A DNA stretch of 64,000 nucleotides from Cristatella mucedo (lineage: Eukaryota; Bryozoa; Phylactolaemata; Cristatellidae), in assembly GCA_009760855.2 (NCBI GenBank), contig WPIO01000001.1:3432001-3496000 (forward strand). The letters are read 5' to 3'. The position numbers and the translations under genes were made by a program. The notes under the pieces are model-generated. The model had not been told where the DNA came from. It saw only the letters and a program-made list of their open reading frames with translations, and searched no databases. This document shows, piece after piece, positions 43,030 through 52,800 of the stretch; position 1 is the stretch's first letter; the number at the start of each line of letters is the position of its first letter.

Positions 43030-43152
43030 ATCTTATTTTACTTACCATTCAATTGCATTTCACTTTACAGCAAATGTAAAGCGCCTAGAAAGAGATTAAG
43101 TTCTCTGAGGGCGCTTTATCAAGTGAATTATTATTATTGTTATTATTATAGT
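43030..43152 (+). mobile_element. L2-like LINE 3' end
   Basis: ATTTTACTTACCATTCAATT then GCAAATGTAAAGCGCCTAGA AAGAGATTAAGTTCTCTGAG GGCGC and (ATT)n. A near-consensus terminal segment, probably a young, severely truncated insertion. Confidence 0.9.
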
Positions 43153-44809
43153 CCAGGAAGTAAGTGGCGCGGCCGTAGCTGCTTAGGATGCTGGAAAAGA
43201 TGTGTCGCAGCCGGCAGCAGGAGAGAAGATGTCGCGGAAGTCCGAGACTTTCGGAATGGGCTCTGCAGTCTTGGCCGTTCCGAGAAAAAGCCGAGAAAAG
43301 GCTTTAACTACTTACAATCCTTTGGCACACATGCGGAACAGTTAATGTGCTGTCCGCATAGGACCTGGGGGCACGAGGCGTCTGAAACTAGACCGAACTG
43401 GGAAACGGATAAGACTTTCAGCCAGCCACCGTGGCGGTGGTAGTAGGTCTATGGCGAGATGAAGACAACGAAATGCTTATGACGCAGCGACGCGGCGCGC
43501 TCACCCGCCGCTGCGCAGCAGGCGCGCGTCTCGGGCTCTCGTCCGCTGGCCTTTTATCGCGAGCTCTCAAGACGGACGTCAGCGTTCTTACGTGCGGAGG
43601 GAGGAGGCGCAGACAGACGTCCGCGAGGTGGAATTTCACGGATGTCGGCCGACTGGGTTGCGGCGGCCACGCGCGCCAACGCCGGGCGCTACGGTGGCTG
43701 CGACGCCACACTTCGACGAGACGGCGAGTACGGACGTCGACCTTCGCAGTCGGTCGGCTAGCCAAAGGTCATGCGGGTCGCGAGACGAAAAATCTGACGT
43801 CAAGTTTTGCTCGCATCCCGAAAGGATGGATGACTGGCATTCCTGAGCAACGCGGCCAGTCGCGGAAACCAACGGGAAGTTGGCTCGAGCCTTCGAGTCG
43901 ATCGCTCGTGGCTGTTTCGCCCCTGTAGTACGTCGTTCTCTGGGCCGCCCTTAAGGTAGAGCCCCATGGGCGAGTCCAGACGTTCTCCGCGTAAGAGTCT
44001 CCGTTACCCTGTAGCTCGTACGTCTGGCGATCGTGACCGGTATTCCGAGACAGCAGCATCAGTTGCCGTCAAAGGTTGTGCTGGGCACTACTTCAGTGAA
44101 TGCTTGCATAATTAGTATTCCGCCCTACTCCTGTAGCCCTGATACACCCAGGCTTTCCCACAAGCACTGTTTAGCTCCCTTGTTATTTTTGGGGCATGCA
44201 TTTCTTTAATACAGAGGTGAATCAAACAGTCGTTCTTCTGGAGCTGGGGGGGGGGGGCAACAGCCGCAGGGCTATTCTACTGAAGGAGCGAGGGGCTTCG
44301 GCATCCGGGCAGTACCAGGCGCCTCATCCGGGCTTCCACATCCAGCAGAATTAGGCTCAAACGCAGTGGTCGTAACGGTGCTAGTCACAGTCGACTCGCA
44401 CCGACTACTGGCGCTTGAACCTTGTAACGTTGCTAGTGAGTTTAAGGTGCAGAACTAACCCACGAATGCGTGCAGACAGTAGCCGAATGCGGTAACAATG
44501 ATGAATCCACAGGTTATCGAATATCGCTGTTCCTAGCTGTTGCAATTCAGGAACCGCAAATTATGAATATGGTTCATAATCTGGCTCGTTTCGCAGGCCG
44601 CCGTGTCAGCTAGAAGGCTGCATAACTAGGACAGAGAGGGTGAGTTTGGAAAAGCCTAATCCCTTGTCCCAGTTACAGAAAAGCATGAAAAGACCCACAA
44701 CAATCTCATACTCCGACGCTATAACCTAGGACAAAAATGTAAAACGCATCGAAGGAGACACTCGGGGCGCTGGTTAGTAGGAGCCCTGAATCATGCACCT
44801 GCAAGTACC
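43153..44809. other. No gene supported
   Basis: GC-rich at 43400-43960 with Arg-rich open frames on both strands, then ordinary sequence with a G run at about 44247. No recognised exon. Confidence 0.35.
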
Positions 44810-45240
44810 CTTGGCCATTAAAGAAGTAAAAACTCATTGAGGTGCAGCAGAAGCTGAATGGAACAGATGCGTCTTCGGCTGGAACTGAAATAATTCGAGG
44901 TCAACGCAGGTGGTGATAGAAGCCCGAGGGTATGCTCCAGGGTTCTTGTTTGTGTGAAATAATGGCCCGATGCAGAGAAGATTTCCATTTAGTATAAGGA
45001 AGGACGAAAAGAGTGGAGGCTGATGATCTGAGAGCACACTGGAGGGGGCAGGAGAATGGTGGGAATTGACCTTTAGGCAAGAAACGACCTTAAATAGATA
45101 AAAAGAGAATCGTGAGGTCCATCCGATGGTGGGTAGAGAGCCACCGCACCTCAGGCAGAAGGGGTGCGATTTAGCAGCCACATACTACTTTTTCAAGTCC
45201 TTACACGATGTGTGTGAGAAGTTTTTGCTCTCGGCTTGGC
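44810..45240 (-). mobile_element. Degenerate LINE ORF2 end, CR1/L2-like
   Basis: The minus strand shows drifted versions of the ORF2 end: LPEVRWLSTHHRMDLT (compare LHWLPV...RIDFKV) at about 45100-45150 and FQFQPKTHLF near 44865-44900, with frame changes between. No tail is seen. Confidence 0.5.
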
Positions 45241-46220
45241 TCTGGTAGATGATGCAAAAAAGCTTAAACCAACTTTACTAAAACAATCCATTTAAGTAGA
45301 GCAAGTGCGGCGATTCAGATGTGTCTGCTTTAAGCTGGATCTGATATTTTCTGCTGTCCAAGCCCGAGTCAATGTGTTGGGGTTTAGCCTGTTGTGCTAA
45401 TATACCCGGCGAGGTTCCGTAGCCTGGGCCACTATATTGTGAGCGATACGGGCAACTAAAGGTCGCCAGCCAGGCCAAGCCTGACCTTGGACTTGAGGCC
45501 CGATGAACGATAACGCCCATTGAACTGAGCAATCCGGTACCTTGAATTCATCTGCCGGGACGTGAGATCTGGCAAGCATTCCGATCACTAAGTATCCACG
45601 TCCTGAAGGATGGACAGCTGGTGTTCCTCGACTATGCTATCAACCACCGAAGGTCACGAGGACCACCTGCCCAAGCGTAGCTGGAGATAAGCAGGCTTTG
45701 TGGCTTGAGGCCCCTGTGGCATGTTGTTCGTAGCCCCCTCCGAGAGCTGGAGCCCACGGCGATCTGAGTGCCACATGCGTGTTACTGCAGCCACTGTCGT
45801 ACTAATGTCGTCGTGGCTGATATTTGTGTGGATAGCTGCCCGACCTTCAAAGGTTATTCTGGTCCGAGAGTGTTCTCTCACTTTGGGAAGGCTGACTCCG
45901 TGGTTTCCTGCGTGCTTCCGTAACTTTATGTACCTAGGGCAGTAGTACTTCTAGTTCCCGTCATTGTTGGTGCATGCGACTTAGTCATAGATTTAATCAA
46001 ACTGCAGCTCGTCTTGGCCTAGCCGAGCAAAAGCGAAGTGTCAGTAACAGGTGTGGTCGGGAGGGAAGTAGCCTATTCTTTAGTCTCGATTAAACTAATG
46101 CCTACTCGACTTACCAGAAAATCTCGTCCTGTTTTCCACGCCAAGATTTAAACGGACAGGAAGCACTATTTTCAACATGCTTAGGCTTGCCTGACGGAGG
46201 TAATAATAAATAATAAATAA
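45241..46220. other. No gene seen
   Basis: Single-copy-looking sequence with no recognised motif. Confidence 0.35.
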
Positions 46221-46394
46221 ATACTAGCTGATTTAACAGCATCTTTTTGTATAGCGACAGAAAGGCCTTTACGGCTATCACCACTGCTTGCAGTGGCAAT
46301 AAAGGATCGCCCACCACAGGATTCGAACCCACGACCTCGGGGCCGAGGTGGTGAAAAGCAACCACCTTACCTAGTGAGCCATTAGGTCGCACTC
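46221..46394 (-). mobile_element. SINE-A copy
   Basis: Minus strand: ACTAGGTAAGGTGGTTGCTT (A-box region), GAGGTCGTGGGTTCGAATCC (B box), GGCGATCCTTTATTGCCACT body, ending TGCTGTTAAATCAGCTAGTA and an ATTT tail. Confidence 0.88.
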
Positions 46395-46929
46395 ATGCGA
46401 AGGCCATTAATAGCCGTGTTGTTATATCTATCATATAGTAACCTCTGTGTAGATGTACTGATGGCCAGTTGCAGTGACTACCAAAATTAGAAAATTCAGG
46501 ATCACCTAAATGCCAGTATAAACAGCAACCAACAGGTCATGCACTAGTTAATTGTGGCTAGTCATACACTGCTGCAATATCTAAGAATGCTCCCGTGAGA
46601 CAGCCGTGGTATCGCCCACTGCTCATACCTTGCTGTGCACGTTTTCATACATGGTGGCACTTGCCACTGACTGGATCAAATCCAGTTTTGGCAGCAGTCA
46701 ACTCCAAGACTTGAAATTCGGAGCCACGATGCTGCCCTGAATGCAGAAAGTGCAGCCTGTTTGAAATTACAGAGCCCAACGGCTGTTGAGAAACTGAGGA
46801 GGTAAAAATCTAGTTAGACCGGGGCATGAACCTAATGTCTCGATTGCAAGTGGGACAGGTAGACCCCATGTACACATAATCTCAAAAGCAACACCCATTG
46901 TTATTGAATATACACATCATAATAAAAAA

Positions 46930-47100
46930 TACTAGCTGATTTAACAGACTCATTTGTATAGCGACAGAAGAGCCTTTATGGCTAACACCTCCGCTTGCAG
47001 CGGCGATAAAGGATCGCCCATTGCAGGATTCGAACCCACGACATCGGGTCCGACGTCGTGAATAGCAACCAACTTAGCTTGTGTGCACTCGCGGCTCACT
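46930..47100 (-). mobile_element. SINE-A copy
   Basis: Second nearby copy, same orientation as the one 700 bases upstream. B box GTCGTGGGTTCGAATCC, body GGCGATCCTTTATCGCCGCT, end TCTGTTAAATCAGCTAG. The A-box region is changed. Confidence 0.87.
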
Positions 47101-47286
47101 CTTCAGTACCAGAGGGACATAAATGAGTTAAAAACCTAGCACCAAATGTCGGGCAAAAATTTAAACCTTTGATTTGAAGGGCTGAATTCACTGCACAGAC
47201 CCGAATTTATTACCTTAATAACAGGCTGCAAGCATGGGTACTAATACGGGCCAATAGGTATTAGAAGAAAGCAAACGAACATGTCA

Positions 47287-47306
47287 TTTATTTTGCAGTG
47301 TTTATT
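47287..47306 (-). promoter_or_regulatory. Candidate poly(A) signals of ATP5PB
   Basis: Two AATAAA hexamers on the minus strand (47287-47292 and about 47301-47306) lie roughly 100-120 bases past the ATP5PB stop codon. Confidence 0.6.
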
Positions 47307-47406
47307 GTCGTGCTGGCACATCAACTGCAGAGCACATACTGCTTGGCATATGCAAGTCATAGAAATCCAAATGTAGCTTTTAATGCAAACGACAGGCACG
47401 TCCTCA

Positions 47407-47481
47407 TCAAACGGCCGCGACATTAACCTTCTTTGACAGCTCCTTCAGGTTACTGATGCAGCTGGCGATTGCCTCATTTTC
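47407..47481 (-). CDS. ATP5PB: ATP5PB exon 7 (C-terminus)
   Basis: Acceptor CTTTTATAG; 24 codons and TGA (immediately followed by a second TGA). Encodes [18 protein letters not shown]. Confidence 0.92.
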   Translation of the reverse strand, partial: ENEAIASCISNLKELSKKVNVAAV

Positions 47482-49819
47482 CTATAAAAGTTTAGAGCGC
47501 TTGACCAGCTGGCAACTGTTTCAAAAGAGCAACGGACGAGTTATGGTAGGTGAAGTCAAGCTCACTCGAAAGCCGGCACCGGTGCATTGTTCTTAAGAGG
47601 AGAATCAGCAGCAAAGTACTAAGAAAATCACCATAGCAGCCCCACTGATTTCTAGGCACAACAAATGCTTTTCAGAAAGCCAATTCACAACGAACTAGAT
47701 CCTTGTAGGATTGCACGAACAGCACTGGGGTTAACACAACCACACATCACGTTCTCTTTTCTCCCAGCAGGTAAGCACACGAGCCTGGATTTGGGCAAGC
47801 CGACGACCGCAGACAGAATTAGCAGGGCTCTCGCCAAGGGGGAGGGCAGCAACCAGAGCCTGCCCCATCGACTAAACACATTTACACAGAGGGCTAGTGT
47901 ACCTGCTGTGGTGTGATACTCTTGACCACGTTATTCACAATCCAGGAAACCATGTGCTGTTGCTCGAAGCGGCGCTGTATGTTCTCCAGCTCCAGCAGGT
48001 AGTTCTACAAATAAAGGCCAAGGGACAAGTGAACATGCAGAGGTATGGACGTCGCTCACTATCGGCACTCGTTTGCACAGACGCCAAAGATCGGCAGCAA
48101 GCCACAGAGCGCCTCGGCTGCGGAGAATGCATGGGCATGGTAACCTACCAGCCGCTTCTTGACGGCCGTGTGGACCTCGTTCAATCTCTCTCTGTACTGA
48201 GCTTCCAGCTGCAGCAACACGTTCTCCTGCAACGACAGTGCCGGGTGAGTCAGCGATCGCTGCCTGCTGCAGACGATCGATTGCATTCGGGAGCCAAGTG
48301 GTGAGCGCTCTCGCGCGCAGAATCAAGTGGAGCAAATAAGAGGAAGAGTTGAGTCAAATTGCCCAGTTTTTCCAGATCTTTTTTCAACCGACCCTCTTTG
48401 CCTCGTACAAATGCTTCTGCCCATCTTCGCACCAAACGGCCTTCTCCAGTGTATCAATTGTGGCTTTGGTCGCCGACTTTGCTGCCTCTATCGGCTTGGC
48501 GTATCTCTCCATTATTTGTTTCTACAGCGATAGCGGAACCTGCGTTCACGCTGAGGTATGAAAAAACGAAGAGAAAAACGTTTGGCAGGGGCAATATAAG
48601 CCGGTGCATGCAGGTTAGGCAAATCGTGCCCGACAGGCAGATAGACGATACTGGTGGTCAATGCAGTCACTGCCAGGACAAAAAGACATCAGGTGAGTGC
48701 CATAGCAGACATAACAGACAGTAACTATAACAAGACACTTGTATGGCACCATCAGAGAACTAAATCTCTTTCTGGGCACCTTAAAAATATACTGGAAAGG
48801 CAAGCTTGCTTCTTCGTGCTACATGCACGGAGACGTGTCAAAATAAACGGCCTGATGCGGTGTCCACTCAAGCAGTGCGTCTATTGGATCCCATTTGGAG
48901 CCGTTTCGTTAGCAGGCATGGGTCGGCCAACACGGTTGCCACGCCTACTCACAGAGCCTGCCATATCGCAGCAATTCTACCAGTAGTCACACAAATGTAA
49001 AGTTGTAATAGAAAACCATTGCATCATCAAAGTAAACAGCTACTGCAAAGCAGTTTTGCTGGTTAATTAAGCAGAAGAGACGAGAGGCATGAATCCGGTT
49101 AAGGTCCCTCCTGCACACACTTGCTACCTTCAATGGGTTACTGAAAATGCTCTCTCGATTCTCTCCTGAGTGGAGCCAAGATCCGGAGTGGAGCAAAGAT
49201 ACGTATTCAGGTATCAAAAAGAAAAGCAGCCTCGTACTTTTTACTTGTACTAGGCCTCCGGGCAGCCACCTACCTATCGGCCAGCTAACCGGTTCGTGCA
49301 AACTGCTTCAAACCGTGTCGCCAGCTTTATGACTTGAGGTTCTGATTTACAAATGCTTTGTTTTTCTTTTAAGAGTACCGACTACCTGTTCACGTAACGG
49401 ACGAAACAAGTTGGAGCGAGTAGGGCCGCTGCATCTCATGAATGCATGCTTTACATGCATTCATTTTCACCACAGCACTCATATTAGGCAATAGAAAAAA
49501 AAACAAGGGGCCTGCTGTCAGTCTCCTTTCAGCAAGACAACGTTGCTGTAACGGGTGAAAATTTGACATCCTACCAATCGCAGACCACACACAAGGGGCA
49601 CCAGGTGGGGTATGGCCACTGTTGATACAGCCGCTGTTAATGCTCGGCTGAATGCAGCACGGACGACAAGAGAGCTGGGTCAGGAGGCAGGATGACAAGC
49701 TGCACAATGTCACAGACACAGCAGCCTACGGTGGCCTAGCTTTGCTGGAGCTGCATACGAGCCTGGGCTGGTAGCTCAGAGCCCACAAACATGCCAATGG
49801 GAATGCGCCCACAACAGTC

Positions 49820-49886
<67 letters not shown>

Positions 49887-52800
49887 CTCACGGCTAACCA
49901 GCCTTGCTTGGTTGTGCCAAACGCTGGGCCTCGGGTACAACGTTGCAAGTACCCTATCGAGCACGAGTTTAGCCCGGAACTACTCAAGCCTTAGTATGTG
50001 TGTGTGTGTGTGCGCATGTGTAGGATGACCAAGTTTGGCAAGTGCTACAGACCCTCCAATTACTCACCTCGCCCTTCTGGTCTGTGAACGAGGCGAACCA
50101 CGGGCCCAATTTCCAGGCCAGAACACCCAGCATGGGGTAGAACACCGAGAAGTTGAACAGGCCGTGCTCGACGACCCATATTTCCTTGGACAGCAAAAAC
50201 AATGCAAGACCGCCGCCAAGCACGTAGGGCCCTGAAAAAAGCGACAAGCAGGCGTGCGTGCGATCTCGCGGATGCCAACACCGCGGCAGACTGCGACCGG
50301 TGCACCTTTGCACCGGCTGGAGCATAACTAGGAGTGTGCAGCTGCTGCATAATATACAGGCAACAAAACATTAGGCACTCTGCACAGTGGGTTTGACTGC
50401 TCAAGCATCACTAAGTAAGGCAAGCTTTTGCTAATAATACTGCAGTGTCACTGAAGCCAGGTTTACACGGTAAGTCTTGCTTCCTACCTGCTTAAGTGTT
50501 TGGTGTATGCGCCACCAACACTAGTGCGGTCCACGTTACAGAAAATTTAACAAAGACTCGGCAGCCAAGAGGTTCTACTTATTGGCCAAGACTCAGACAA
50601 GACTTAGCAGCCGCCGATAGGTGCAGTCAAGGGCACGCGATTTCTTCTTCGTTGCTTTGAAAAGCATCGCGGACGACTCGAACGGCGCAATCATCAAAGC
50701 GTTCCACGAGAGTCCCTGTTTATGGGAAACTATGAGCTCGTCATATAAGAATCAGATAATGAGGCAATGGGCGATAACGACAACCGTAAAAGGTTGAAAT
50801 TCACCTGGAGGTGCACGGCAAAGGGCCATTTCCTACCTCCATAACAAAAGCAATGTTTGCGAAATCACTCTGGGGGCGGAGCAAGTAAGAAGCAAGACTT
50901 AGAGGAAGTCGGACCGTGTCAACTTCCTACAAGTAGGAATACCAAAGTAGGACACAAGCAGGTAGGAAGCAAGACTCGCCCTGTAAACCAGGCTTAAGAC
51001 CACCAAATCATTCGGCCGTTCGCATGCCCACACATTAACGAAGTACAACGGAGCAGGCGACCCACCGGTAACGCCCGTTTTGTTGTAGAAGAAATCCAAG
51101 GACGACTTCGGTATGAATCCGAGACTCGTCGGAGGCGAGGTTTCCGGCTGCTTCGGGTGTGGGAAGTTCTTCAGGTCGCGCTCGGGACCGTAGTACTTCT
51201 CGTGCGCCTTGTCCCACGTCTCCAGCTGCTTGGCCATGCCGGACTGGCAGCGCACCAGGGCAGAGGACAGAGGCACCGCTGCCACCTTGCTCCTGGCGGT
51301 GTGCAGCAGTACATCTACACCGGCAAAGCCTGAAACACCCGACGGCGACGACCATGCGTTTGCAGGAATCCTAACATATAGGCAAACAGACAGTGATAGA
51401 AGTGAATCGGGTCACACGGTTAGAATACAGGCGACCACCCACCATGGCGATTGCCCCAAGCTTGTCAGCCAGATCGGCTGCAGCAGCAGCAAGATCAGCA
51501 GAGTATTTCCTTTCCAGCAGCACCAAGAGCCGATTAATATGCACGGCATCTGTCTGAGGCATGCGAGTGCAAACGCTTTTGGGCAATGTGCACACATAAA
51601 ATCAGAAAAACTATGAGCAATTGCCACTTTTTTTTTTTTTTTTTTTTTTTTACAAATGGGACCATATCCGGCCAAAAAAACAAGTGCAACCATCAGCACT
51701 GATATGGTGAATGCTTATGTTAAACAATCGGCTACTAACGTAGTCATACCTACGCTGGTTGACCAGACGAACACTGCAAACATTGCTATGCAGCGACTGC
51801 TTAAATGCATTGCACTGATTAAAATCATAAGCATCAGTAGTAACAGCTTGACCGGCAGAATGTTGTGTCCACGTGCTGTAATCCACAGTATTCCACGCAA
51901 GGTCAACAAATGCAGAGAGATCAAGTCTACTTCCGTAGGTAATGACTGCGAGCAACATGTAAGAAGCACTCTTGCCGGCCAACAGAGAAAGATCCTGCAA
52001 GAAATATTTTGGGGTTCGGCACCAATGCCTTACGACTGAGAAGTGCCTTACTAGTTTTAACGACGTGACTGGACCGGTGTCGCATGCCAACCGACTTAAA
52101 TTGTCACTTGCAGCAGACAGATTGACCCAGTAAGTAAAATATCTGCAGGTGAGCATGATGAGCAGATGGTAAGCATGTCATCTTGATATAAATGACAACC
52201 AGTGGTCGTCGGCGGAATAAATCTGGATAAGGGCACGCCCTCTCTTTATCGGAGGAAAAATTGTTCTCGAACCATGTCAAGCTTGATGCAAACAGCGCAT
52301 AGGCACAGCCTGGATTAAGCCAAGGGGCCAGTCCCTGACCTTAGCTGCAATAAAGTCAATGCCATAAAGTGCCATAGGTTGAATGTAGCTCATTTGTATA
52401 GGCCCTAAGAGAACTCAAATGTCTATTCAGGTGCTTCACATATGCCACGGGGCTTGAGCCCATGACCTCGGTCATCAAATCATTCACCTTGACCTTAGTC
52501 GAGGCAAGCACCTTTACCACTGGGCCAAATCAGGCTGAAAGGACATGCTGGACAGAGAACTGCCACATACATACCTTTCGGTCTGTCGGGGGGGGGGGGG
52601 GGGGGGTCAAGGAACCACTAGCTCCCATCAATGCACCTACTGCTGCAAGAATATTTGCTGGTTTAGGCCCGTGGATAGGCAGTTGCCTCGACCAAGCTCA
52701 AGGTGAATGTATTTGATAACCAAGGTCGTGGGCTTAAGTCCCGTGGCATATGTGCATATTTGAAGCGCCTACATATAGAATAAGATCTCTTAGGGAGCTT

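Noticed and set aside
43418-43928. Arg-rich frames on both strands
   Set aside because: Composition effect of a CpG-rich region; no motif.
50899-51285. Continuous 128-codon frame starting [10 protein letters not shown]
   Set aside because: It reads through the ATP5PB exon 2 donor into the intron; the spliced model with exon 1 at 55504 fits the family and phase.
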